Origin: Selaginella moellendorffii
Lineage: Eukaryota; Streptophyta; Lycopodiopsida; Selaginellales; Selaginellaceae
Assembly: GCF_000143415.4 (NCBI RefSeq)
Contig: NW_003314425.1
Coordinates: 128,899-192,898, forward strand
Length of the DNA stretch: 64,000 nucleotides
Direction of reading: 5' to 3'
A model generated the notes under the pieces. The model was not told where the DNA came from. It saw only the letters and a program-made list of their open reading frames with translations, and ran no database searches. Below, in pieces: positions 53,415 to 64,000 of the stretch (position 1 is its first letter; each line of letters begins with the position of its first letter). The position numbers and the translations under genes are program-made.

Positions 53415-56400
53415 TTGCCGTCGTTTTCCGGATTGGCAACCTCCATTTCCTGGGTGGAGACCTTGGCATCAGCAACGTCCCCTGGGTGCTGCTGCAGTGG
53501 AAGGTCTGGACACCGAGATGCATCCGGGAAACGAGGAGTCGTGCGAGTAACGGAGGGACCTTGCGCGAATAAATCAGTGACCCCTCCATCTTTCTTTCGG
53601 GAGTATCATCAAGGGGTTCACTCGGCACCAGTTCATCAAGTGTTTACTTTCCAAGCTCGTTTTTATAACAAGAAGTCTCCTATTATTCTCTCCGTGTTGG
53701 TTGATACAGGTTCGAGTTTATCTTCTATTGCTCGACCTATTGCCACACGTTGTCGTCTACACTTGCGTCGTGCAGCAGAACCAGTTTTCATTCTTTATGG
53801 CAACGGCCGTACACATGCATGTGCACGGGATGAAGTGGACCTGGTTGTGCGTGTGAGTGATCTCGAGCTTGAGTTGCAGTCGTTGCGGGTGGTGCTGAGT
53901 CAAGCTTTTGACCTCATTCTTGGTATGGATTGGTTGCAGCGCAATCATGCCAAGTGTGACTTTGAGGCTTCTCCCCCTTGTCTCATACTTCCTTATGTTT
54001 CATCCATTCCTCTCACTTTTATACCCCTTCGTCCCTTTACTTCTACCTCTGCTTCCATTACTTTTGTTCCCCCACTCTTTCCTTCTGTGTTTCCATCTTG
54101 TTCTGCTTTTCCCTTTTCTGATCCCTCCGACGCTCTTTGTGTTGCAGCAGTTGACTGGCTCATGAAGGAGTATTCTGATCTCTTTGAATTTGACCTATCG
54201 TCTGGGGCCAAGATTGCCACACGTCATCCGATTCCAACCGGGGATGCTCGTCCAATTAAGGTTCCTGTTCGTCGTCAGTCACCTAAGGAGATCAAGATTT
54301 TACGAGCAAACGTCAAGGAAATGCTGGAGAAGGGTGTTATTCGGAAGTCACGGAGTCCTTAGGCATGTGAACCTCATCTTGTGACGAAGCCTGATGGGAG
54401 TATTTGTTTCTGCATCGACTATCGTCTGTTAAACGAAGTGACGATCCCAGATGTGTATCCTCTTCTTCACACTGCTGATCTCTTGGATCGTTTGGGGCGA
54501 AGTCGTTGGTTCACCAAGCTAGATCTTGCTTCTGGGTATTGGCAAGTACCGATGGCTAAAGAAGATATTCCTAAGACTGCATTTTGTACACCATTTGGTT
54601 TGTATGAGTTCTTGGTGATGCTGTTTGGTTTGAACAATGCTCCAGCAACTTTTCAGTGGATGATGGACGAGGTTCTTTGCGATATGCTAGAGGTGACTGC
54701 TGACTTCATTGATGATGTCTTGATCCACTCGAAGGGGATGTGGGAGGAGCACGTTCGTGATGTTTGTAAAGTGTTGGATCGGTTACGCGATGTTGGTTTA
54801 AAGCTGAAGCGGTCAAAGTGCGTGTTTGGGTCCAAGGACACAACTTATCTTGGGTACCGTATTTCTCGTGAGGGTTTGCAAGTTGATCCTAACAAACTTG
54901 TGGCTGTTCTAAAGTTCCTTACTCTGAAGTGTGTGAATGATGTGCAATGCTTTTTGGGTAAGGTGCAGTATCTTGGTCGTTTTGTGGATCATCTTTCCGA
55001 TTGCACTACACCATTGCGAGCGTTGCTGAAGTCATTAACGTCATCTTTCATCTGGTCTCCGGATTGTGAGCGGGCGTTCATGGATCTCAAAAAGCTATTG
55101 ACGACTCCTCCAGTTTTGGCGTATCCTAACTATACTCGACCTTTTATTTTGCACGTGGATGCTTCTGACATTGGTCTTGGAGGTGTGTTGATGCAAGAGA
55201 GCTCGAGTGTGCCTGGTCAGCGCCATCCCATTGCATACATAAGCCGTACATTACAACCAGCGGAGATGAACTACTCCATGATGGAGAAGGAGTGTTTAGC
55301 AGCAGTCTGGGGTTTCGAGAAACTTCATGCATATTTACATGGTTCTCGGACGTTACTTGAAGGTGACCATGCTGCTGTTACTTCATTATTGAAGTGGAAG
55401 AACCTGGTTGGTCATACAGCTTGATGGGCTTTGAAGCTTCAGATATATGATTTCGATGTTGTTCATCACCCAGGGAGTTCTATGGCTGATGCTGATGCCC
55501 TTTCTCGAGCTCCTCTCACTTCCCATGTTTCTGACGAACCTGTTGTTCCAGCATCTGTGGATTTTCTAGATGAGGATTCTGTGCTGTCGGCGGTTGTTGT
55601 CCTTGACGTTCAGTGTCCACAAGGTGCAGAGCAAGATCTACCTTCTCTTGATGAGGTTCGCGAGGCTCAAAAAATTGAGCCGTGGATTCGAAGGCTTCGA
55701 GATGGGTTTGAGAATCCTGCATCACTTGCTGACGACTTGCCTTTTCGGCATTTACATTCTCAATATCGCCTTGAAGATGGCCTTCTTTATTTTGTGGGGA
55801 CGGATCCTGATGATCATTTATGATTGGTGGTGCCTTTGGTGTTTATTCCGCGGTTTCTCCATGCCTACCATGATTCTCCTATTCTAGGTGGGCATATGGG
55901 ACACCGTCGTATCACCGAGAAGCTGCGCAGGTCTTTCTATTGGCTGGAGATGCGACGTGATATTATCCGGTATGTGCGTAGCTGCGTTTGGTGCCAAGCT
56001 CGTAATACTCCACCTTGTGCTGTGGAAGGACGGTTGGAGTCAATTGTAGTTTCCCGTCCGTTTGAGTTGGTGGCATTTGATCTTATGGGACCTTTTCCAC
56101 GATCGACTGCTGGCAATGAGTATGTTATTATTGCTTCTGACTACTTGACTCGTTGGGTGGAAGTTGGTGTTCTTGCTAGCGCCTCTGGAACTGTTGTTGG
56201 ATACTTCCTCCTCAATCGAGTGGTGTTCCAGCATTCTTGTCCAGAGCGGATTCTTTCGGATAATGGTCCTGCATTTATGGCTGAGGTATTTCATGTTTTG
56301 ACATCTCGGTTGGGGATATGCCACACTTTTATGAGTGCTTATCATCCACAATCAGACGGTCTGGTGGAACGTCTCGTTCGGACATTCAAAGGGATGATTG

Positions 56401-57002
56401 CAAAGTATGTGAACTTTCAGCATTCGGATTGGGATGGTTATTTGCCGTCTCTTCGGTATGCATATGTCACAGGGGTGTAGAGTTCTATTAGTGCTTCACC
56501 ATATAAACTTCTATATGGTCATGATCCAATATTACCAACAGAGTTGGGTTTACCTTCGCGATTGCCACGAGCTCCTGATGCTAGGTCATGGGATCAGTAT
56601 TTGACAAGCATTCTTCCACTTGTCCGAGCAGAGTCTGCCGAACACTTAGGCTGCATACAAGTGGGACAATAACAGCGCTACAACTCCCATCATCATCCAC
56701 CTGCGGAGTACAAAGTGGATGATTTGGTGTTAGTCCATTTTCCCCATCTTACAGTACGTGGTTTATCGAAGGGGCTCCTTGCGCAGTGGAAAGGACTATA
56801 TCAGGTGTTGCGGCAAGTTGGACCGCAAGTTTATGAGGTTTGGCATGACGTTCAGCAGGCCGATCCTCCGGAGATTGTGCATGTGCAGCGGTTAAAATGC
56901 TTCATACAAAGGGATCAGGAGCAGTTAATACCATCTACAGATCTGCCGATGCCTCCTCCTGACGTTCCTCCAGATCCCGGCCCATCTACAAGAGAACTCT
57001 GA
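53415..57002 (+). pseudogene. Retrotransposon pol (PR-RT-RH-INT), nonsense-mutated
   Basis: One reading frame with protease (VLVDTGSSLSSIA), RT (FTKLDLASGYWQVPM, FGLNNAPATFQ, FIDDVLIHS), RNase H (FILHVDASDIGLGGVL), and integrase (HMGHRRITEKLRRSFYW, zinc finger, DLMGPFPRS, ILSDNGPAF, YHPQSDGLVERLVR). Stops at 54360 (TAG), 55422 (TGA), 55821 (TGA), 56478 (TAG) and about 56668 (TAA) interrupt it. The frame stays continuous across all five. The RT box has FIDD where YIDD or YVDD is usual. Confidence 0.92.
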
Positions 57003-57019
57003 CGGCCTTCCATTATTCC

Positions 57020-57034
57020 GAGAGGAGGGGATGA
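57020..57034 (+). other. Polypurine tract
   Basis: GAGAGGAGGGGATGA directly before the 3' LTR, the plus-strand priming site. Confidence 0.85.
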
Positions 57035-57208
57035 TGTGAGGGCCAAGTGTACGGCTACAATGCCGTATACTAATATTAGCATAGTGGATTTTGGTAGTCG
57101 TCGGATTGGTTTCAATCTGAACCACTCGCTCCTGTATATAAACTAGGGTTTTTGGGCTAATTGATATGCACATTTCTGTATTCCCTTTCCATATTCCATG
57201 CACTCACA
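57035..57208 (+). repeat. 3' LTR
   Basis: 174 bp, about 95% identical to the 5' LTR. Confidence 0.95.
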
Positions 57209-57640
57209 CTTTTAAATAATTCTGTGAACTAAGGAAAATAAAAAAACGAGCTGCCACATGGCCGATGCTGCTGCCGGGTGAGCAAGGCCAGGAGAAGACA
57301 GAAGAATCCCTCCTAGCGTTTGGTGGATGGAGCTGCCCTAGCCATACTATGGATCATCCAGTGGTGGAGAACTCACTGCTGTGGAGCGATCTTCAGGTTC
57401 AGCTTTTTGAGCCAGCCCAATCGAAGGAGCAATTGAGAAAGCAAAGCCACCAGAATATTTCAAATATTCTTGCCTCTAAACCTTCGATAGTTATTTAGAT
57501 ATTAATAATGCAAATATAATTTTTATTATAAGTATATTCTTAAATATTAAAGAATATATATGAATATTCTTCTGAGCCAGAAAATTCATAGTAATTTTGA
57601 AATATCTAAATGATTCATCATAATGTTTGAACATAAGTCG
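57209..57640. other. AT-rich stretch with one short open frame
   Basis: 57265-57498 is open for 77 codons (WSDLQVQLFEPAQSKEQL) but I cannot assign it. The rest is AT-rich and non-coding. Confidence 0.35.
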
Positions 57641-57649
57641 TGCCATCTT

Positions 57650-57850
57650 TTGTTCTCTCCTCTAGAACAAGTGGCCTTTTCTCCAGATGCCATTCTCGTT
57701 GGAATCAAATATGCACTGCCCAAGGACATGGAGATTTGCTATCGCTGGAAATATTTTGCAACTCCAAAATCACTTGTAAGTATGCCACTCCTCATGCTTA
57801 TAAATCAATAATCTTGCTTTTAAAACCTTGCCTTCTAGCAGGTAAAAACA
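57650..57850 (+). pseudogene. AAG glycosylase fragment E
   Basis: FSPDAILVGIKYALPKDMEI matches the exon 6 part SPDAILVGPRVGIEYALPKD. It ends CTCCAAAATCACTTGTAAGTA, like the intact gene, then continues into the spacer that precedes lectin copies. Confidence 0.88.
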
Positions 57851-57966
57851 AGTTTTAACATGGTTTGATAAGCCTTGAAATTTCAGCCACTTTCAATAGG
57901 CGACAATTCAAGGCAAGCTTTAAACTCTCCTTTTGATGGATCACACAAACAATGTAAGGTGTAAGT

Positions 57967-58871
57967 ATGAGATCGTTTCTTCTAATAGCTCTTATTCTAA
58001 TCTCTCACCTGGATTCGTGCTATGCACCACCGCATGGGACTTTTAGAGCAAGACTCGCTCATGGTATGCTCTCCGTTGAACAAGTGAGAAGAGTGGTAGA
58101 AAGGATCGAAGGCTACGTGGAAAATATACGTGATAACGTTCCATTTCAGGCTGGAAGAACGATTGAGCTTGTCGTGAGGTTTGCTAGGAATACGTTTGTG
58201 CACGTCAATTTACTACTGTTTAATAGAGTGTATGACGATGACGGCGCAGGTGTTTGTACCATGCGTCCAGCGCTCCAAACTCTGTTGGGCCAAGACCTAC
58301 GGCAGAGTATACTAGATATGTGTGAAAGCATACGGGAAGAGTTACTGGATAGAGATCGTTGGTACGGTCTCATTAATATTGTTCTTGAATATTTTGGAAT
58401 TCATTATTTTGTGGAAGATTGTTCTCCAACTTCTCCTCACTTAAATCGCCTGATGATCACAAGTATGCAGAGCTTCTTGGGGTTGACAGCGATATAAAAC
58501 ATTGTTGGGTCTATATTACATCCCTGCTCAGTGGCTTTAAAAACACTCTTGGCTCGTATTTGCTGGGTGGAAACAGCTTAATCTCGGTTGATAGTTCTTA
58601 TAGGTTGACAATGCAAAAAAATTGCAATCTCGTACTACAGAGTCCCAAGGGAATAATCACATGGAGCTCGGGAACACAGGGAAAAGATTCGGGTTGCTGC
58701 TTAACCCTGCTAGTTGATGGCAAATTGGTGATTGTTGGATCTAGAGGGGAGGTGTGGTCCAGCAAAAAGAGCTCCATCCGAAACAAGTTTTATGCTCTTG
58801 TGATTGAGAATCTTGGTTACTTGGCCATTTACAGAACAGACACTGCCACACTTATTTGGAGATCTTTTTAG
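57967..58871 (+). pseudogene. Two-domain lectin, copy E, one frameshift
   Basis: Two overlapping frames together cover the same plan as 8708-9649. The first (57967-58497) has a signal peptide (MRSFLLIALILISHLDSCYA) and the unknown N-terminal domain (VEQVRRVVERIEGYVENIRD, FVHVNLLLFNRVY). The second (58419-58871) reads SLKSPDDHKYAELLGVDSDI and the bulb-lectin domain (GGNSLISVDSSYRL, QKNCNLVLQSPKGIITWSS, LLVDGKLVIVGSRGEVWSS, GYLAIYRTDTATLIWRS). A 1-base shift between about 58405 and 58440 would join them. An intron, assembly error or real mutation are the options. Copy D reads through the same linker in the second frame. Confidence 0.8.
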
Positions 58872-58921
58872 GGTGATTAGGGTGATAGATTGATGATACA
58901 TTCTCGCCTCTGAGAGATTTT

Positions 58922-58925
<4 letters not shown>

Positions 58926-58987
<62 letters not shown>

Positions 58988-59040
58988 TGAGTCGCTCAGA
59001 GTGTGGAGCGACTCTGGAATGGAGCGACTCTGAGTCTGAG
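58926..59040. repeat. (GT)n(GA)n microsatellite and short minisatellite
   Basis: A GT run (58927-58953) passes into a GA run (to about 58985), then imperfect units around GAGCGACTCTG to 59040. Confidence 0.95.
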
Positions 59041-59114
59041 CTTGGCAGCCCGAGAAGCCCGGGGTGCCGAGCTTGGGTGTCCCGAATGATAAATAAAAAT
59101 AAAATAATTTTTAT

Positions 59115-59480
59115 AGATGTTGTGGCTGATAAGCTGTGATCATTCGTTCCTGCTCCTGTATCAGGTACTTCGATTTCACTTTCAAACTTGCAGAAGCAGA
59201 AAGCAGCAAACTATCAAGCCATACTGCTCACTGGCCCGGGAAAGGTTTTGCTAAGACATTTGGAACTAGAAACGCTCACTGCACAGATTGGACAAGCTCT
59301 TGGATTGACTGCCATAAGAGCCAAGTTACGTGATACTTTCCTTCCATATGTAGACGATGCTCCTTGAACAGGTGGTGTTGATCTTGATGCCATTATTGTT
59401 GGGAAACCACTAGTAAGTATACGCCAAATCTGATTCTTTTTTCTCAAGCTTTGAAAATAACGATCTTGCCTATGTTTGCA
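59115..59480 (+). pseudogene. AAG glycosylase fragment F
   Basis: GTTGTGGCTGATAAG (exon 3), CTCACTGGCCCGGGAAAGG (exon 4), AGATTGGACAAGCTCTTGG (exon 5), GTTACGTGATA (intron 5) and GGTGGTGTTGATCTTGATGC (exon 6) in gene order. Exons 1-2 absent, frame lost. Confidence 0.9.
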
Positions 59481-59579
59481 GGTAAAAACAAGTCTTAGTT
59501 TTATTTCCTGGTTCCATGAGCCTTGAAACTTCAGCCACTTTTATTCAGCGACAATCCAAGGCAATATTTAAAGTCCTCG

Positions 59580-60040
59580 TTGGATGGATCACACAAGCAA
59601 ATTTTTCAAGGCTCAATCGTTTCTTCTAGCAGCTCCATTCTAATCTCTCTGCTGGATTAGTGCATTCACCACCATGGGGGATTTCTAGACCTTTGTATGA
59701 TATGCTCTCCGTGGGGACAGTGGTACAAAGGGTAGAACATGAAAAATATACGTAATAACAGTCCATTTCAGGCTGGAAGAACGATGGAACTTGTAGTTCT
59801 TGCTAGGAATACATGTCAATCTATTAGCGTTTAATAGAGAGTTTGATGAGAACACGTATGTGTATCTTGCATCCACTGCTCCAAAATGTGTTTGGCCGGA
59901 TCCTGGAAGAGTTAGAGAACGTTTATATGGTCATGTTAATATGGTTTTTGAATATATCTAGCTCAAACTTCCTCCATGGGATAACCAACTTTTGTTCTAT
60001 AACACCTTGTTAAGTTTGATGATCACAAGTATGCATATGA
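59580..60040 (+). pseudogene. Two-domain lectin, decayed copy F
   Basis: ATGGATCACACAAGCAAATTT, TTCTAGCAGCTCCATTCTAA and TTTCAGGCTGGAAGAACGAT follow the order of copy E. The start codon is lost, frames are broken, and the lectin domain has been replaced by unrelated AT-rich sequence after about 60040. Confidence 0.85.
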
Positions 60041-61985
60041 TTTTCTTCTCTTAAACTTTTCTCTTATTCATTGGTAATCATATGAGTAAATTTAAAGGAG
60101 GATGAATCTGGTTCATTAAAAGTTTATCCTATCCATGAGCTGGCTTTAGGTTTTAGCTTTCTCATACTCATCTTTAGAGAGATGTGATGGGAAGATCAAC
60201 AGTTGTACTTACCTTCTTATCTAATGCTTACAACACAGTCTTAAAGAGCACTCTCTATACATAACTTTTGGGCAAAGAATGATAGCAGTCTTAGTAAGAA
60301 TTGTAGTATGAATTGCATAATATTTTTGGCCACTGAAGTTTAGTTTAGAGCTTTTGCCATATCTATAAGCATTACATAGAGCTCTACTCCTCTACATTAT
60401 GGACATAGTTACTTTAAACTCCACCATTACAATATATGTGTGTTATGCAAAATCATCATGCTTTGCGAGACAATGTTACTATCATCTAGTTTGTAATTTT
60501 TGTTTTCACCTTTAAGTGCTCTAACATATCCAAAATGACCCATAGTTAGATTAATTTATTAAAACATATCCTAATACTTCATTTAAAGAAATTATTAGCA
60601 AGATCCCAGCTCTGCTGGGCAAAAAAATATATATTTTAAGTAAAAAAATGATCTATAGGTAGGATATGTTTTTCATCTCCACTATTCTATTTTATATTGT
60701 AAATTCAAAAAATATTGGAATGAAAAGATATAATATTTTCAAAATGCATAGGTTTGTCGTCCATCTTATAGTATAAAAACTAATGTTTTATAAAAGAAAA
60801 TTTCCATCTTCTTTGGATACCACCAGACATGCTGAACTACAATTGTAAGTAGTATTTAAGGACCATACACTTCCATGAGATGCTGCAAGTTAGGTTATAT
60901 TAGAGATCTTCTTACTTCTCAAAAGAGCTTGATTTTTCACTAATTTTCTCTATTATTAGTTCATGTTTTTCTATCAATCTCAATATTAAACATAGTTGAT
61001 GTGTTGTGCCATAAGTTTTCATCATTCAAAACCATATGGGTATAGTTATTGAGTTTACATTCAAGCTCTATAAGTGAGCTTATTCCTATAGGAAATTAAA
61101 TTTGAAGTTAATCCTCATATATGGTGGCATTGGTAATGATAGTGCTTGCCTTTGATTTGAAGTCCCATCATCATCACAAAGCTACAAGCATAAGGTATTA
61201 ACTTCCAAAGTGTATAATTGCAACACATTCCAAACAAACTGTGAAGAAGGAAAAAGAGTAAAATGAAAGTTTCCTAGGGAGTTAAAAGCATTAAACATGG
61301 AAAAACCTCTTCATTTTTGTATTATTTTAATTGATAAGCTTAGAAGTATACCTTCCATCTTATCCCTCATGGGCACCTCATCCTCATGAGATCCTCAATG
61401 CCCTCAGAGAAATAGTTGTCATCTTCCACACACTGATTCTTCACTCACTTGAAGATGGATTTATGGCCATCCTAAACTTCTTGAGGTGGTAACTCACCTT
61501 GTGACAATAACAATAGTGGTATAAGTTATAATTTTTCATCTTGTAATTTACCAGTTTACTTCACTTATCCAACTATCTTTGTGTTAGCTATAATTAAGTT
61601 CCCTCACCAAAGTCCACTCTTATTGTAACCAACTTTTCATTACATGAATAATATAGTGTTAGCCATTTCTCCATAGATTCCCAAACTTTCTTTCCCGATC
61701 CCCCTTACAGGATAAATTTGACTTATAGTTCAACTACACTCTTTATAAGCATAAACAACTAAATATACCAAACCTTTTGTTTATAGAATTTTTTTAAATC
61801 TCAAGCCTTGGATGCATTTCCTATTTCAGGATCTCAAGGAAAAGCACTCTATCTTAACAACTCAATATAAATATCTTAATTCCCCACTTTTACCCCAAGA
61901 AAAGGCCTTAGAAAGGAGTGAAGACTAATAAGCTTTATAGCACTTAAATGGGCACTTGAGCTAAAAACATCATAGTTAACTTTTT
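60041..61985. other. AT-rich region without recognisable genes
   Basis: No long open frame on either strand and no motif recognised. It may be the eroded flank or LTR region of the retroelement that follows. Confidence 0.5.
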
Positions 61986-61989
61986 TTCT

Positions 61990-64000
61990 AAGAGTGGGAG
62001 ATGTTTTTTAGCACTTCTTTGATAGGTTTCTTTAGTATCCCTCCAAGTTCAAACTCACTCCTACTAACCCTCAACTCTAATTCTAATATGGTTCCAAAGC
62101 CATCTTCTGAGAATTCTTTCAAGACTAAGTTCTTAGCATCATTATCTCTATTATAATTTTGGAACCTTTTGCATTGCCCTCCCCTTCCCAATAGCTTTTT
62201 CATTGATGATTTCCTAGAGACTCATTACAATATTTGAATGTGGTAAGTTGTTATACCACATTTTTAGAAGTCCTAAATGTCTTATCTAATTTGTCAGAGA
62301 TATAACATTTCAAATTATCCTCTAGCTGTTTATTCACCTTTTTTATTTATTTATTTATTCAATACTTAATACCTGTCTGTGGGTGATAACAGACAGGTAT
62401 TATGCTAAATTCCATTTTGGTGCAATACTATTTTAAGAGTGTTTTCTAGAACTTACTGGTGAATAGTTTATCTTGATTTAAAATAATTTCTTTATTCAAA
62501 TAATAGTTTCATTACACCTTTCATATCCACTTTTGTTGTGGTCGATATGAAATATACCATTTTTAAAAACTGATCCACCACTATGAATATTGCATTAAAC
62601 CCTTTACTTGGGGGGAGTCTTGTGATAAAATCCATTGTAAAACAATTCAATAAACAATTGGGAATTAGGAGGCTCTATAGTAGATCCCTATTACCTTTAG
62701 TTATAACCTATATTTCTTTTTAAACAAGCTTATTATCTTAAACACTCCTTTGTGCCTTACAAGAAGTCTATTATGACACTCTTTTGATGCTAACTTCCTT
62801 AGTTCCCTTTTTAGAATATACATCCTTGTATGCTTGTAAGAAATGATTCTATTATGTTTTATAAAACTTATTTTCTCTTCACTTGATAACTCATTTTGCA
62901 AGTGAGCATTTCATGCCTCTTTGTTTCGTAGTAACACTTTCTATGCTAATTCATCATCTTTATATGCTGTTTGCATATCATTCAAGAAGGTTTTTATTAT
63001 ACTAAATGTTATCAGCTTTAAGTTTACTTTCTGACATAAAGCATCTGCCATAATATTGTTTTTTCTTAGTTTGTATAGGATTTTGTAATCAAACTTAACC
63101 AAAGCATTAGTCTACTAACTTTTTATTCCCTAATATCAAGCTTTGATAAGAAGTGTTTTATTGCTACATTATCTATATATACTTTAAAGTGTCTCCTAAG
63201 GTCTCTTTAAGTGCATTAACCATCATAGATAATTCCTTTTCATAAATAAACCACTTTCATTGACTTTTTTAAAAAGAATATTATTAAGTGATTGTTTTGT
63301 TTAAGAATTGCATCCAACATAAGACCCGATGCATTTATTCCTACTTTAAAGTCTTTACCAAAGCTTAGTAATATCAACATATGAACTTTTGTCAATTTCC
63401 CTTTAAAATGGACAAATGCCACCTTGCATTTGTTGTCTATACCATCTTCTGTTTTTTTTGTTTGATCTGTCAAGCGCAAACAACTCTCAAATAGTGTTTG
63501 ATAAACTTTTGATAGTAGTTGTATAGTTTTATAAATGCCTTTAATTCATATACATTTAACATTACTCCCATTCTTAGATCACTTAGACATTTTTAGGGTT
63601 TATTTTGATTTGTCTTTACTTAAAAAACTTTACATTTTGCTGAGCAAAATTACATTTGCTCTCTTTAGTGTAAAATAGTCTTTTAAACACTTTATCAGGT
63701 ACTTAATATGCTCTTTTAGTGTCTCGTTATAAACTAAGATGTCATCAATGTAAACAACTACAAAATTATCTAAATATGGTACAATGATGTAGTTCATAAG
63801 TGCTAAGAATATTATTAGCATATTGTATAGTCCAAAAGGCATAACTAAAAACTAAAAACTTTTGTACCTTAATTATCTTTTCAATATCATCCTCCACTAC
63901 TCTAATTTAGTAGTATTTTAACCTTAGACAATTCAAAAGAAGTATTTTGCCTTTTTTAACTTATCAAATAAGTCTTTAATAAGGGTATTTGTTCTTCTTC
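61990..64000 (-). mobile_element. Eroded Ty3/Gypsy pol, extends past the window end
   Basis: Read on the minus strand from the right edge: RT ([18 protein letters not shown], then [20 protein letters not shown]) at 63630-63842, RNase H (DFKVGINASGLMLDAILKQN) at 63240-63479, the integrase zinc-finger part (CHNRLLVRHKGVFKIISL) at about 62701-62901, and the integrase core (DFITRLPPSKGFNAI) at about 62580-62640. Many stops and a strong AT shift. No LTR was identified. Confidence 0.85.

Larger units (their letters stand above)
52122..53550 (+). pseudogene. Retrotransposon gag, interrupted
   Basis: Begins MADLQSPPLTLE, then a TAG where CAG is expected, QLVQLF...QTQLMAAFMAHGTTPPALG, and a TGA where TGG fits (VYH*FDHF). 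A foreign insert then breaks the capsid region (52364 to about 52985). Capsid sequence resumes at FGHADDCDDAFQQLHC, and a CCHC zinc knuckle CWACDEVGHTYRRC is at about 53373-53414. Confidence 0.85.
51714..57208 (+). mobile_element. Ty3/Gypsy LTR retrotransposon (non-autonomous now)
   Basis: 5.5 kb with two 174-bp LTRs starting TG and ending CA, a tRNA-Ala primer-binding site, a gag region with a zinc knuckle, then protease, reverse transcriptase, RNase H and integrase in Ty3/Gypsy order, and a polypurine tract. The flanks share CTTT at both ends, a 4-5 bp target-site duplication. No chromodomain is evident after the integrase. The pol frame is broken by five in-frame stops. It interrupts the array between lectin copy D and AAG fragment E. 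Confidence 0.95.

Noticed and set aside
1-64000. CRISPR array, bacterial operons or riboswitches
   Set aside because: Introns, a nuclear tRNA without encoded CCA, and plant gene families show eukaryotic DNA; no regularly spaced short repeats are present.

Overview
This is nuclear DNA of a land plant, most likely a lycophyte such as Selaginella. The evidence is very short GT-AG introns (about 45-80 bp), tight gene spacing, long intronless PLS-type PPR genes, plant-only families (TCP, SPL/NZZ-like, G-type lectin receptor kinase) and plant LTR retroelements. The species is inferred.

Region 1 (1-8.3 kb): a PAXX/XRCC4-like gene, a G-type lectin receptor kinase, and a two-part kinase-like gene with at least two decayed copies beside it, plus fragments of the receptor kinase and of a rhamnogalacturonan lyase. 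Region 2 (8.3-11.4 kb): a strongly AT-rich island holding one intact gene for a secreted two-domain lectin. Region 3 (11.6-38.7 kb): compact ordinary gene space with rhamnogalacturonan lyase, tRNA-Ala(CGC), a PPR protein, an SPL/NZZ-like regulator, a coiled-coil protein, VPS3, a methyltransferase, a class II TCP factor, a small conserved-looking protein, ERCC1, a GH28 pectinase and an RNA-dependent RNA polymerase of the RDR3/4/5 type.

Region 4 (38.8-60 kb) is the most unusual part. A block made of PPR (minus), KP4-killer-toxin-like secreted protein (minus), AAG-type DNA glycosylase (plus) and the two-domain lectin (plus) has been duplicated repeatedly, inverted in places and eroded. Three KP4-like genes, one glycosylase and one PPR gene are still intact. 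The best-preserved lectin copy carries a frameshift. Two inverted repeats, one containing a reversed copy of glycosylase exon 3, could give double-stranded RNA.

A Ty3/Gypsy element (51.7-57.2 kb) sits inside this array. Its primer-binding site matches the 3' end of the tRNA-Ala gene at 14.9 kb for 18 bases. Region 5 (60-64 kb) is AT-rich and contains an older, heavily eroded Ty3/Gypsy pol on the minus strand.

All identifications rest on reading the translated sequence and recognising motifs. No database search was run.
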